Assembly (NCBI RefSeq): GCF_901538265.1
Contig: NZ_LR593886.1
Location: 6,345,738-6,409,737 of the forward strand
DNA from: Gemmata massiliana
GTDB lineage: Bacteria > Planctomycetota > Planctomycetia > Gemmatales > Gemmataceae
DNA: 64,000 nt
Direction of reading: 5' to 3'
A program made the translations under genes and the position numbers. This document shows, piece after piece, positions 45,820-55,031 of the stretch. The notes beneath the pieces are model-generated. The model was given only the letters and a program-made list of their open reading frames with translations, ran no database searches and had not been told where the DNA came from. Numbering within the stretch: position 1 is the first letter of the stretch; the number at the start of each line of letters is the position of its first letter.

Positions 45820-48744
45820 TTACTTCTTCTTTTCCAGCGCCTTACCGTCTTTGCTGATCGCGCCGACCGCGACGAGTTGGAACGTCTTCGGGTCGAGGTG
45901 CTTCTTCGCCATCGCTTGCACGTCGGCCGGCGTGACGGCCCCGACCTCCTTGCGGTACTTCTCCAGGAAGTCGAACCCTAACCCGTACCGCTCGGCCGCG
46001 AGCAGTTCGCCCGCCACGCCGGAGAGTGTGGTGAACCGGAACGGCAGGCTCCCCAGGAGGTACTTCTTCGCGTCGTCCACTTCCTGTTTGCTCGGTTCCT
46101 CGTCACGGAGCTTGTTCACTTCCTTAAAGAACCCGAACTTCACGTCCAGGAACTTGTCCGGGAACGTCCCTACAAACCCAATGAACGTTCCGGGCTGCTT
46201 ACCCGCGGACGAAGTAATGGTCGCGTTCACGGTGTAGGCCAGCCCCAACCGGTCACGCAGGTTGGACGACAGCCGGTCCGTAAAGCCGGGGCCGGTGCCG
46301 AGCACGTTGTCCATCACGAGCAGCTTGTAGTAATCGGGATCGGCGCGCGTGATGCCGAGGCGCCCGATATACACGTGGACCTGAGCCGCGTTCGGGTCGC
46401 TGACGATCTGCTCCCCGCCCGTCGGCTTCGGCGGTTCGGCGACTGCGGGCGCACCGAGATCGGACTTCTTCCAGTCCTTCGTGAGCGCTTCGATCTTCTT
46501 GGTCATCTCGTCGGCCTTGAAGTCGCCGACCACCGCGATCGTGGCAAAGTTCGGCGCGAACGCCATTTTGTGGAATGCCTTGCAGTCGGCCGCGGTGAGT
46601 TTCTCGACGATCTCCTTCTTGCCCAGCGCCGGGCGCCCGCTAGGGTGCGCGCCGTAAACGGTGGAGTAGAAGAGCCGGCCGGCCTTCGTCCGCGGTTGCG
46701 TCTCCACGTCCGCGATCGCGGACAACTGCTGTTCGCGCATCCGCTCGAGCGCGTCTTCGGGGAAACTCGGCGTCTGGATGCACTCGAAAAGCAGGCCGAG
46801 GCCGAGGTCCGTATCGGGCGTGAGCACGCGGAACGACGCGCCACTCGACGAGAGCGAGAGGCTGCCGCCCGTGTCTTCGATCAGGGCCGAAATCTCCTTA
46901 CCCTTGTGCTTCGCGCTGCCTTCTTCGAGCAAGTTACCCGTCAGCGTGGCGACACCCAGTTTGTCGAGCGGCTCGCGCAGCCGCACATCAGCCACTTCGA
47001 GCGACGCGACCACGATCGGCAACCGGTGATCTTCGAGCAGGATCACGGTGAGGCCGTTCGGCAGCACGACGCGCTTCGCGGCCGTCAGCGAGAACGCCCC
47101 GGCGCCGGGGGCATCGGCCCGAAGACCTACCCCCCCAGCCCCCCTCCCTGAAGGGAAGGGGGAGAATGAAGCCCCCGAGCGCGCAAGCCCAACTGTTGAA
47201 AGCCCCAGCGCCGGACTCCCCCTTCCCTCCCCCCGGTCCGCGAGAAGCTCCGCTGACAGGACCGGGGAGCCAAAGGAGGGGGGCTGGGGGGGTAGGTTCT
47301 GCCCGCCGCCCTTTGCTTCTTTCGGCACGCTCCACACGATCGCCGACTGCTTGCGAACGAAGTACTGCTTGGCGACACGCTGGATATCGTCCTTCGACAC
47401 CTTCAGCACGCGGTCGAGGTAGTTCTGGAAAAACTTGCTCACGTCCTCGGCACCGGGGTATGTGCTGGTGCGGGCGATCGCGTCGCAGAGGCTGTGAACG
47501 CTCTCGCGCGAGAACAGGAACGAGGCCAGGATCTTCCGCCGAGCACGTGCGAGTTCGGAGTCTGAGATGGGTTCGGCCGCGAGCTTTTCCAGTTCCGCGA
47601 AGGCCAGTTCTTCGGCCTTTTTGCGGTCCTTACCCTGGAGCAGTTCCACGTTTACCGCAAACCACCCGGGGTAGCGCCCCGCGTAGTTGGCCGCGCTCAC
47701 TTCCGACGCGATCCGCTCGTCTTCCACTAACTTGCGGTACAGTCGAGAAGTTTTGCCGCCTGCGAGAACGTCCTGGATCACATCGAGCACGGGGTCTTCG
47801 GGCGTGCCGACAGCGACCGTGTTGAACCCGACCATCATGCGCGGGACGTCGAACTTGGACTCGAACTCCTTCCGGGACGCTTCTTTGCGCTCGGGGTAGA
47901 ACGTGGGCTTCTTGCGCGGCGGGAGTTCGCCCTTCGGGATCGGGCCGAACAGCGTCTTGATCTTCGCGAGTGCCGCGTCCGCGTCGAACCCGCCGACCAC
48001 GATGATCGAGGCGTTGTTCGGGTGGTACCATTTGTCGTAGTGCCGCTTGATGATTTCGGCGGTGGCCCCGCGCACGTGCTCGGTCAGCCCGATGACCGGG
48101 TGCGAGTACGGCGACTCCTTCGGCCACAGGAGCGGCAGCATCGCCTTGTATTCCAAGTCCCACGGGCTGTCCTCGTTCCCCGCCAGTTCGGAGATCACGG
48201 CCCCCTTCTCTTGCTCGAACTCGTGCTTCTCGTCGATGCGGATGTTCCGCATCCGGTCGGCCTCGATCTCCAGCGCGGCCTCCCAGCGGTCCGCGGCGAA
48301 GTCGAAGTGGTACACGGTCATGTCTTCGGACGTGTAGGCGTTGTTGCGCCCACCGTTGCGCTGGGTGGCGCGGTCGACGTCGCCGGGCATCAGCTTCGCG
48401 GTGCCCTTGAACATGAGGTGCTCCAGGTAGTGCGACAGCCCGGTCTGGTCCTTTTCCTCGTCCGCGGCCCCGACCCGGTACGCGACCATTGTGGTGACCA
48501 CCGGTGCGCCCTTCACCGGGAGGAGGTACACGCGGAGCCCGTTCTCGAGCGTGGTCGTCTTGAGGTCTGTGAACATCCCCTGCGCGGTCTTCACCAGTTC
48601 GGCGTCGTTGTTCGAGCCGGGTTTGGGATCTGCGGTCCCGCCCGCGGCGGTTGCCGCGTTTGAGTTTTCACCACGTGTGGGCGTTAGTGGAACAAGTAAC
48701 GCGAGTGCGACGAGTGGAAACAAACCGAGCGCGAACCGCGACAT
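45820..48744 (-). CDS. Two-domain M16 zinc peptidase, exported
   Basis: 974 residues, minus strand. Signal peptide at residues 1-25. The first M16 domain has the inverted zinc motif H105-Y-L-E108-H109 in GLSHYLEHLMFKGT, with the third-ligand region FEQEKGAVISELAGNEDSPW near 185. The second half (RVVLPNGLTVILLEDHRLPI) lacks HxxEH and is the non-catalytic partner domain. Between them, encoded by a 173-bp palindromic element, is about 58 residues of Pro/Gly/Ser-rich insert. This is the planctomycete form of a pitrilysin-type peptidase acting outside the cytoplasm. Confidence 0.9.
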   Translation of the reverse strand: MSRFALGLFPLVALALLVPLTPTRGENSNAATAAGGTADPKPGSNNDAELVKTAQGMFTDLKTTTLENGLRVYLLPVKGAPVVTTMVAYRVGAADEEKDQTGLSHYLEHLMFKGTAKLMPGDVDRATQRNGGRNNAYTSEDMTVYHFDFAADRWEAALEIEADRMRNIRIDEKHEFEQEKGAVISELAGNEDSPWDLEYKAMLPLLWPKESPYSHPVIGLTEHVRGATAEIIKRHYDKWYHPNNASIIVVGGFDADAALAKIKTLFGPIPKGELPPRKKPTFYPERKEASRKEFESKFDVPRMMVGFNTVAVGTPEDPVLDVIQDVLAGGKTSRLYRKLVEDERIASEVSAANYAGRYPGWFAVNVELLQGKDRKKAEELAFAELEKLAAEPISDSELARARRKILASFLFSRESVHSLCDAIARTSTYPGAEDVSKFFQNYLDRVLKVSKDDIQRVAKQYFVRKQSAIVWSVPKEAKGGGQNLPPQPPSFGSPVLSAELLADRGEGRGSPALGLSTVGLARSGASFSPFPSGRGAGGVGLRADAPGAGAFSLTAAKRVVLPNGLTVILLEDHRLPIVVASLEVADVRLREPLDKLGVATLTGNLLEEGSAKHKGKEISALIEDTGGSLSLSSSGASFRVLTPDTDLGLGLLFECIQTPSFPEDALERMREQQLSAIADVETQPRTKAGRLFYSTVYGAHPSGRPALGKKEIVEKLTAADCKAFHKMAFAPNFATIAVVGDFKADEMTKKIEALTKDWKKSDLGAPAVAEPPKPTGGEQIVSDPNAAQVHVYIGRLGITRADPDYYKLLVMDNVLGTGPGFTDRLSSNLRDRLGLAYTVNATITSSAGKQPGTFIGFVGTFPDKFLDVKFGFFKEVNKLRDEEPSKQEVDDAKKYLLGSLPFRFTTLSGVAGELLAAERYGLGFDFLEKYRKEVGAVTPADVQAMAKKHLDPKTFQLVAVGAISKDGKALEKKK
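47125..47297. repeat. Palindromic repeat element inserted in the M16 gene
   Basis: Terminal inverted repeats of 23 bp match exactly: 47125-47147 (ACCTA, seven C, AG, six C, TCC) and 47275-47297. Inside, GGGAAGGGGGAG (47153-47164) pairs with CTCCCCCTTCCC (47216-47227), and CCGGTCC pairs with GGACCGG. It is translated in frame in the interdomain linker and adds no stop. Confidence 0.8.
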
Positions 48745-49050
48745 GATTAGTCCTTCATGACCGGGTAACGGGTTCTCCGCCAGTGTAGCGGTTCCGGAAC
48801 ACCTCAGCGAGTGCGTAACGATTCAGGCCCCTACAACCGCTTAAATTCACGGATGTGAAGAATTCGACCTAATGCGCTTGCTTTGAGATGAAATTACCGC
48901 TAAATTCGTTCAGCTTGCCCTTGCCGCTTCAAAAACACTCGCTAGCCGTTTATCCCCTCTAAAACGGCGTCGAACCGGCAACTCTCAGGCACACCAATTG
49001 CTTAGCACCATTGCGCACGCTCGCGTGCCGCAGACCGGGACGGAGTCGCC

Positions 49051-49572
49051 ATGTACTGGAAGATCTTTGTGCTGCTCGGATTGGGTGCGTTTGTGCTACT
49101 CAGTGCGGCCGATTGGGTATTCACCTTCACTCTCCTGCGTACTCACCCCCACGCGATCGAATCCAATCCGTTCGCCGCGGCATGTTTGGAACAATACGGC
49201 TGGAACGGCCTCGCCGTTTATAAGGCATTCGGAGTCCTGGCGTTCGGGCTGTCGGTGACCCTCCTGCTTCGTCGACGCCCGGTGGTCGCGGCCGGAGTGG
49301 TGGCGCTCGGTTGCGTGACTCTGCTCTCGGTTACAACATACAGCCACCAGATGCTCTGCACCCTGAATCGTGAAGCACGCACGCTCCGCGAAGCGGAATG
49401 GCCGACGCCCACCCCGACCGCGACCGCGACCGCCGCGGTCGAAGAATCGCCGATCCCGGACCGGTGCTGGTTCGCGGACGAGCTGCCGCCCGAGAAGAAA
49501 TACCGCCCGACGATCACGACCGTCCAAACGAGTCACCGCCAGCGTGAAGCAAGGCTGCCGGCTGTTCGATGA
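49051..49572 (+). CDS. Small integral membrane protein, DUF5658-like
   Basis: 173 residues. Membrane segments at about 3-22, 55-75 and 80-100, with the conserved-looking AIESNPFAAACLEQYGWNGL then AVYKAFGVLAFG (the NP-G-K pattern of DUF5658-type proteins). A soluble tail follows. The 306-bp gap before it (48745-49050) holds no gene I can see. Function unknown. Confidence 0.65.
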   Translation: MYWKIFVLLGLGAFVLLSAADWVFTFTLLRTHPHAIESNPFAAACLEQYGWNGLAVYKAFGVLAFGLSVTLLLRRRPVVAAGVVALGCVTLLSVTTYSHQMLCTLNREARTLREAEWPTPTPTATATAAVEESPIPDRCWFADELPPEKKYRPTITTVQTSHRQREARLPAVR

Positions 49573-49714
49573 GGGCACGCCGGAACAGATTCTGGCCAGC
49601 GAGTTAGTAAGTGCGTCCGCACGACGGGACGCCGAGAGCGCGAGCGAAGAGTACAACGGTCTCATCCGGACGCCCGCGCCCGAGCAACCCGGCCGTCACC
49701 CAACTGGACCGGAC

Positions 49715-50263
49715 GTGCCCCCAGCACCTCGACCCACGCCCGCACAACTGCGGGCCGCACAAAACAAGACCGTACCGGACGTCATCGCACCGGGGCTGAG
49801 CGTGCTGTTCTGCGGCATCAACCCCGGCCTATACACGGCCGCGATCGGGCACCACTTCGGGCGCCCCGGCAACCGCTTCTGGCCCACCCTGCACGCGGCC
49901 AGGTTCACGCCGCGTTTACTCGATCCCAGTGAAGAACTCGAACTACTCCCGCTCGGGTACGGCATCACGAACGTGGTCGCGCGAGCCACCGTCGGCGCGG
50001 ACGAATTGACAAACAAGGAAATCATTGCGGGCGGCGCGATCCTGGCCGCAAAGGTCCGGGACTTCGCCCCGCGCTACCTCGCGGTGTTGGGGATCGGCGC
50101 GTACCGCACCGCGTTCGCGAAGCCCAAGGCCACCGTCGGTCTGCAACCCGACGCGATCGGCGAAACGCGAGTCTGGGTGCTCCCGAACCCGAGTGGCCTA
50201 AACGCCCACTACCAAGGCAAAGACTTGGTGAAGGTCTTCCGCCAGCTCCGCGACACAGCGTGA
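49715..50263 (+). CDS. mug: G/U mismatch-specific DNA glycosylase (Mug)
   Basis: 182 residues from a GTG at 49715, chosen because the family is about 170 residues long; the frame stays open further upstream and overlaps the previous gene. The family motifs are present: VLFCGINPGLYTAAIGHHFG, RPGNRFWPTLHAARFTPRLL, GYGITNVVARATVGADELT and the C-terminal VWVLPNPSGLNAHY. It removes uracil and ethenocytosine opposite G in base-excision repair. Confidence 0.9.
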   Translation: MPPAPRPTPAQLRAAQNKTVPDVIAPGLSVLFCGINPGLYTAAIGHHFGRPGNRFWPTLHAARFTPRLLDPSEELELLPLGYGITNVVARATVGADELTNKEIIAGGAILAAKVRDFAPRYLAVLGIGAYRTAFAKPKATVGLQPDAIGETRVWVLPNPSGLNAHYQGKDLVKVFRQLRDTA

Positions 50264-50283
50264 CAGCCACCACGACCGTCGCG

Positions 50284-52386
50284 TCACTTCTTCTCGACTT
50301 CGGCCGCGAAGTCCCAGAACCCGAGTCGCGATTTACTCTCACCGTTGTATTCTAAGATTGCCAGTATCGGGCGCACCGGGTTAAACGCCACGCGCGCACC
50401 GTTACCCGACTTCCACGTCTTCAACACTTTGCCGGTCCGGGTGTCCCACACGGTCAAAAATGCCCCACCCCGTTCCCAACCGGTCTGCTCCCGTGCCCGG
50501 CCACCGGGCTCTTTTCTGGTTACCAGTTTGTAGTTCGTTCCGGTTGCCACGAGTAACCGGTTATCGCTGCTGAAGGCACAAGGCTCCGGAGACACGTGCG
50601 CCTCTTTGGTACCCTCAAGAAGCGGTAACACGTCCCCGGTATCTGCATTCAGAACGACCGTCTGCCCGATCGTCCGAGCAACAACAAGTTGTTTTCCGTT
50701 GGATGAGAAAACCAGCGATGCAGATGGCGGGGGCGATGCTGGTCCGCCAAAACTCGCAAATGGCAAGACTTTGGGCAGTTCCGTGATTTTGCCTCCGCGG
50801 AACGTGTGTTCGGACACCTTCTCCCCGCGATCCACATCGAAAATGGTGACCTTGGTTACCTCTTGGTCGACGACAGCAAAACGTTTCCCGTTCGCCGAGA
50901 GGCGAACGTAGTAGGCGGAGCCGAAGTCGACCTTGAGCAGCGATTTTGCCGGTTTCTGGGTCACCGCATCAATTTCCAACACCTCAATTTTCGTCGGGCG
51001 CTCCCCGTCGTACTGCCACGCGATTGTGCGGTACGTTTTCCAGTCAGGAGCGAACGCGTAATCATACATTCGCAAATCGGCAGGTGCGATTTCAACCGTC
51101 TTCGTGAGTTGAATGTTGCCGGTCCCTTTCTCCGGCGCCCAGAATCTCAACTCATGTTGTCCACTAATGAGCCCGTTCTCATTTAGAGCGGTTACAACGG
51201 CTCCATCTGCAGTTAATCCGGCAAATCCCTCATGATCTCTCAAGTATATATCTTGCCCATAAGAAACACTTCGATTTGAGAAACTGCACACGCGGATTAT
51301 GCGGCGAGTTTTGGGCCTTCCGGTGTTATCGCGTTCAATGGGTGTAACCACCTGGTCTGCAGTGATGGCAAGGTGTGTGCCGGTTGCGTTCCACACAGGC
51401 ATCTCAAAACCATTAATAGACAGGTCCGCCACGCCCCGAAGTTTCGGTTCGCTCGCGAACATCGGCTGGTCGCCGGGCTTCGGGTCTGCTTGCGGCTGAG
51501 GCGCGGCGTCGGGCTTCTGCACTACGACCGGCGGTTTCGGCGGTTCGTTCGGTGGCGCGTTATCGGACGGAACGGCGGCGAACACCGCGCTGGCGACGAC
51601 CGCGACCATCAGCCCACCGAACACGAGCGTTTTGCGCACGAGAGCTCCCCTTCCGGTCAGGCGAGCGAGTGGGCCGGGCACGGCTCCGTTGGCCGCGAAA
51701 TCCGCCACCAGCCCGCACGTTTGTGTGACGAGTTCTGCTGGTACCGTGATCCCGGCTTGGGCGTCCGTGAGTGCCCCCGGGAGCGCAACAACTGCGAGCG
51801 AAATCCCGCGCCGCGTGAGGCGCGCGGCAAGCCTCTTCCGACCGTTCGCGAGCCGGCTCGATAGCGTCCCTTCGGGCACACCCAAAAGCACGGCCGCTTC
51901 CTGACGCGACGCCCCTCGCAGATCGCACAGCACAATCGCCTCGCGGTAGTGTGTCGGGAGCGCGGCGAGTTCTTCGTCCAAAACGGGCGCCAGTTCGGGT
52001 CGCGTCGGTGCTGGCTCGGGCGCGTGCGGTTCGGGTAACTGCGACACCGTGACCTCCCGAACCCGTCTCCGCCGGGCCGCGCGTCGGGCGCGCCACGCGA
52101 CGCGGAACGCGGTGCCGTACAACCAGCTCCAGAGCCGGTCCCGTTTGCGTACCGTCGCGGCCCGACGAGCGAGCACCAGGAACGTGGCCTGGAACGCATC
52201 TTCGGCGTCCTGCGGGTGCCCGGTGACGCGCAGGCACACGCCCAGAACCAGCGCCCCGTGCCGGTGGACCAGTTCCTCGAACGCGCCCGTATCCCGGTCC
52301 GCCACGAACCGCACAAGCAGGTCCGCGTCGGGCGCGTCGGTGCGCTCCAATTGCCTCAAAATTTCAGCCGATCGCGCCGGATTCAT
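50284..52386 (-). CDS. ECF sigma factor fused through a membrane helix to a beta-propeller
   Basis: 700 residues from ATG 52386, which has GGAGGGG upstream; a GTG at 52413 is less likely. Sigma-2 region at about 20-90 (AFEELVHRHGALVLGVCLRV, GHPQDAEDAFQATFLVLARR) and sigma-4 at about 150-195 (LPTHYREAIVLCDLRG, EGTLSSRLANGRKRL). One membrane helix near 255-275 (LVFGGLMVAVVASAVFAAV), a Pro-rich linker and then a WD40-like propeller outside (GGAFLTVWDTRTGKVL). This matches known planctomycete ECF-WD40 sigma factors that sense across the membrane. Confidence 0.85.
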   Translation of the reverse strand: MNPARSAEILRQLERTDAPDADLLVRFVADRDTGAFEELVHRHGALVLGVCLRVTGHPQDAEDAFQATFLVLARRAATVRKRDRLWSWLYGTAFRVAWRARRAARRRRVREVTVSQLPEPHAPEPAPTRPELAPVLDEELAALPTHYREAIVLCDLRGASRQEAAVLLGVPEGTLSSRLANGRKRLAARLTRRGISLAVVALPGALTDAQAGITVPAELVTQTCGLVADFAANGAVPGPLARLTGRGALVRKTLVFGGLMVAVVASAVFAAVPSDNAPPNEPPKPPVVVQKPDAAPQPQADPKPGDQPMFASEPKLRGVADLSINGFEMPVWNATGTHLAITADQVVTPIERDNTGRPKTRRIIRVCSFSNRSVSYGQDIYLRDHEGFAGLTADGAVVTALNENGLISGQHELRFWAPEKGTGNIQLTKTVEIAPADLRMYDYAFAPDWKTYRTIAWQYDGERPTKIEVLEIDAVTQKPAKSLLKVDFGSAYYVRLSANGKRFAVVDQEVTKVTIFDVDRGEKVSEHTFRGGKITELPKVLPFASFGGPASPPPSASLVFSSNGKQLVVARTIGQTVVLNADTGDVLPLLEGTKEAHVSPEPCAFSSDNRLLVATGTNYKLVTRKEPGGRAREQTGWERGGAFLTVWDTRTGKVLKTWKSGNGARVAFNPVRPILAILEYNGESKSRLGFWDFAAEVEKK

Positions 52387-52494
52387 CCGCCCCTCCGCCC
52401 GTATTGTCTCCACCCGCGCCGGGCGCGTCGCGCGAAATCGAAAGAAATAATAACGGGGAGTTTTCTCGCGTCGAGACGCCGCGAAAACTTAGTC

Positions 52495-52532
52495 ATTGAC
52501 CTAACCATTCCTCGGCGTATACTTAGGTCAAT
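52495..52532 (+). promoter_or_regulatory. Promoter and operator of the ArsR/AHSA1 pair
   Basis: TTGACC (52496-52501) and TATACT (52518-52523) are 16 bp apart, placing the transcript start almost on the ATG at 52531, a leaderless mRNA. ATTGACCTAA (52495-52504) and TTAGGTCAAT (52523-52532) are exact inverted repeats covering both boxes, an obvious autoregulatory operator. Confidence 0.65.
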
Positions 52533-52869
52533 GCCTAAGCAAGCGGCCCAACTCACCCTGGTGTTTCAGGCCCTGGCCGATCCGACCCGAAGGGCGGTTG
52601 TGGAGCGCTTGCGGGTTGGTCCCGTCGCGACGAAGGAACTGGCCGCGAAGTTCGAGATGGCGCTGCCGTCGTTCCTCCAGCACCTCGGGGTGCTGCAGAA
52701 GTGCGGGCTGGTCCGGTCGTCCAAGAAGGGCCGCGTCCGCACCTACGAACTCTCCACGAAACCGCTCAAGGTCGCCGAAGACTGGATGGCGACGCAGCGC
52801 ACGCTCTGGGAGCGCCGCCTGGACCAGTTGGACACTTTCCTGAACGAACTGAAGGAGCAGCCGGAATGA
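52531..52869 (+). CDS. ArsR-type transcriptional repressor
   Basis: 112 residues from ATG 52531 (the frame continues upstream but this ATG is at the transcript start). Winged helix with [20 protein letters not shown] and [20 protein letters not shown]. No metal-binding cysteine motif, so it belongs to the ArsR group that pairs with AHSA1/SRPBCC proteins. It ends in an ATGA overlap with that partner. Confidence 0.85.
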   Translation: MPKQAAQLTLVFQALADPTRRAVVERLRVGPVATKELAAKFEMALPSFLQHLGVLQKCGLVRSSKKGRVRTYELSTKPLKVAEDWMATQRTLWERRLDQLDTFLNELKEQPE

Positions 52870-53348
52870 ACCCGAAACTGGACCTCGTGCTCGAACGGAC
52901 TATCGACGTGAAGCCGGAACTCGTCTGGCGCGCGTGGACCACACCGGACTACGTGAAGAAGTGGTTTACCCCGGCCCCGTGGAAGACCGTCGAGTGCGAG
53001 ATCGACCTGCGCCCCGGCGGGCGGTTCTTCACGGTCATGGAGTCCCCCGAAGGGCAGAAGTTCCCGAACACCGGGTGCTTCCTGGAGGTCGCCACGAACC
53101 GGAAGCTGGTGTGGACCGACGCCCTGGAGCCGGGGTACCGACCGTCGGCACGCAAGCTCGGCGCCGATGTGCCGTTCTTCCTCACGGCGATCGTGACGAT
53201 CGAGCCGCACGGGATGGTCGGAACGAAGTACACCGCAACCGCGATCCACGCGACCGAAGAGGGCCGCGTGAAGCACGAAGAAATGGGCTTCCACCACGGC
53301 TGGGGTGCCGCGCTCGACCAGCTCGTGGCACTGGCGAAGACGATGTAA
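52866..53348 (+). CDS. AHSA1/SRPBCC ligand-binding protein
   Basis: 160 residues. [57 protein letters not shown] and [18 protein letters not shown] are the START-like family pattern. The ArsR-AHSA1 pair is a common bacterial module in which the second protein binds a small hydrophobic ligand or acts on it; the ligand is unknown. Confidence 0.85.
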   Translation: MNPKLDLVLERTIDVKPELVWRAWTTPDYVKKWFTPAPWKTVECEIDLRPGGRFFTVMESPEGQKFPNTGCFLEVATNRKLVWTDALEPGYRPSARKLGADVPFFLTAIVTIEPHGMVGTKYTATAIHATEEGRVKHEEMGFHHGWGAALDQLVALAKTM

Positions 53349-53351
53349 AAG

Positions 53352-53391
53352 AACAGGCGAGCGGCCGGGGTAAGCCGGCCGCTCGCCTGTT
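53352..53391. terminator. 17-bp hairpin terminator, GGCCGG-GGTAAG family
   Basis: AACAGGCGAGCGGCCGG pairs perfectly with CCGGCCGCTCGCCTGTT across GGTAAG. Lying between convergent genes, with AAAAG before it, it should end transcription from both sides. Related to the repeats at 45656-45774. Confidence 0.8.
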
Positions 53392-53413
53392 GTGCTATTG
53401 TTTCTGTCAAACC

Positions 53414-53887
53414 TCACCCCGTCTTTTTCGTTTTCACGAACGCCAGCAGGGTCTTGACTGGGGGCTGATCGGCCCACTCCTGTTTCGCGGTCACCATCCC
53501 GATGTGGCCGGTAGTGTATTCGGCATCCGCGCCCTTGATCTGGGTACCGAGCTTGTGAATCTTCACCGTCAGCATGGTGCCCGCGTCACCGCACATCCCG
53601 ACCGAGATCGCGCGCCCGGTCCCGGCCGCCTTCGCCCACTGGCCCCACTCGGTCCGGCACTCCGCGGCCTTGCGCTCATCGAGTCCCAGACACACGACGC
53701 CCTCGACCGGTGCCTCGTAGTCCGCCCCCCTGCCCTCTTTCAGCCGGATGAAGCTGCCGTGAATCGTGACCTTGTTCGCCTCCACGGTCACCTTATCGAC
53801 CACCACGTACACGGGCGGCGGACCGCCCGCGAGCGCTGGCCCCGCCCCGATCACAACCGCCGCCACTGCCACCAGGAACCGGGTCAT
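53414..53887 (-). CDS. Small exported protein, unknown
   Basis: 157 residues, minus strand. Signal peptide RFLVAVAAVVIGAGPALAGG at the N-terminus. The mature part is beta-rich (VYVVVDKVTVEANKVTIHGS) with two cysteines. No family recognised. Confidence 0.65.
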   Translation of the reverse strand: MTRFLVAVAAVVIGAGPALAGGPPPVYVVVDKVTVEANKVTIHGSFIRLKEGRGADYEAPVEGVVCLGLDERKAAECRTEWGQWAKAAGTGRAISVGMCGDAGTMLTVKIHKLGTQIKGADAEYTTGHIGMVTAKQEWADQPPVKTLLAFVKTKKTG

Positions 53888-54051
53888 CGCAAGCCCTCCT
53901 CGGAGGTATCCGGCGGAACCACACCCGCCGTTCGATGAACAATATCCCTCCCGAGTAGCAAAACGATAATTGTTTACATTTGATTCAATAACCGATATTA
54001 CTGTTTACCGCCGACAACCGGCCAAGCGACGCTCCCGAACCTAAATACGGC

Positions 54052-54978
54052 CTACAGCGCGTAAGGCACAGCAGCCTTCGGGCACTCGTTCGAGACGGTG
54101 TCGTCGCTCACTGTGCCCAGGCGCCCGCCGACGTCGCGTAGGCGGGCCAGTTGTTGGACGAGAAGCGGCACGCTGTCCACGCCCGTCAGGAACATCAGGA
54201 GGTACTGGAAGACCGCCAGCGTGTCGCCGGTCGATAGGCCCAGGGCACACGTGCGCACGAGGGTCGCGGCCATTAGCCCCAGGATGAACAGTTCCGCGAT
54301 CCCGAAGTTGACCGCTTCCCCGTCCGAGAGCCGGACGCGCCAGCGCCCGACGGCGGTGTAGTGCCCGCCGATCTCGTCCGTTCGGCGCCCGTCGATCACG
54401 TCGATCTCGCGTTCCAGTTCGTCGTGCAGCCCGTGGTTGAGAACGAGCATTTTCCGGCCATAGGCCCGATTCACCAGCCACACCGGACCCGCGAGCCCAA
54501 AGCAGAACAGCGCGACGACCGGGTCGAACAGCGCCAGCAGGACGAGTGCCCCCACGATCGAGTAGGCGGCGCGGACAACCATCGGCACGTCGTGCTCGAA
54601 GAAGTCGACGAAGGCGCGAGACAGCCCCGACCGAGCCGCGACGCGCGACGTCTCAACCCCGGCCGCGCGCTGACCGGCGACCACGCTCGTGGCCAGGTCC
54701 GCGTAGATGCTCGTGAACACGCGGGTGTCGTAGGCGCGCCGGCACATGCCGACGGTGGTGTACGCGATGTGTTGGGCCAGGAACACCCAGAGCCCCATTT
54801 GGGCGCCGGCCAGGAGGTCGTTGATCGCCCAGGCGAGCACGAGCGGTTGGGCCAGGCGCAGCAAGTTTTCTAGGTTGAACAGACCGTAGGTCAGCAGCAC
54901 GCGCCGCCAGTACCGCGTGAGCACCCGGCGGAGCGTCCAGGGAGGAGCAGCAGCGAACTCGACGGTCGGGGCACACAT
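54052..54978 (-). CDS. ABC-type six-helix membrane domain without ATPase
   Basis: 308 residues, minus strand. Six membrane segments in the ABC-exporter order can be traced, from VLLTYGLFNLENLLRLAQPL to AVNFGIAELFILGLMAATLV. It ends before any nucleotide-binding domain; no Walker motif is present. It lies 53 bp after the MNIO partner gene in the same direction, so it is likely part of the RiPP cluster, as transporter half, immunity protein or something new. Confidence 0.7.
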   Translation of the reverse strand: MCAPTVEFAAAPPWTLRRVLTRYWRRVLLTYGLFNLENLLRLAQPLVLAWAINDLLAGAQMGLWVFLAQHIAYTTVGMCRRAYDTRVFTSIYADLATSVVAGQRAAGVETSRVAARSGLSRAFVDFFEHDVPMVVRAAYSIVGALVLLALFDPVVALFCFGLAGPVWLVNRAYGRKMLVLNHGLHDELEREIDVIDGRRTDEIGGHYTAVGRWRVRLSDGEAVNFGIAELFILGLMAATLVRTCALGLSTGDTLAVFQYLLMFLTGVDSVPLLVQQLARLRDVGGRLGTVSDDTVSNECPKAAVPYAL

Positions 54979-55031
54979 GACGAACTTCCTGAGAATGGAC
55001 CCAACGTTCTCGGTTTGAATTTAAGCTCGCA

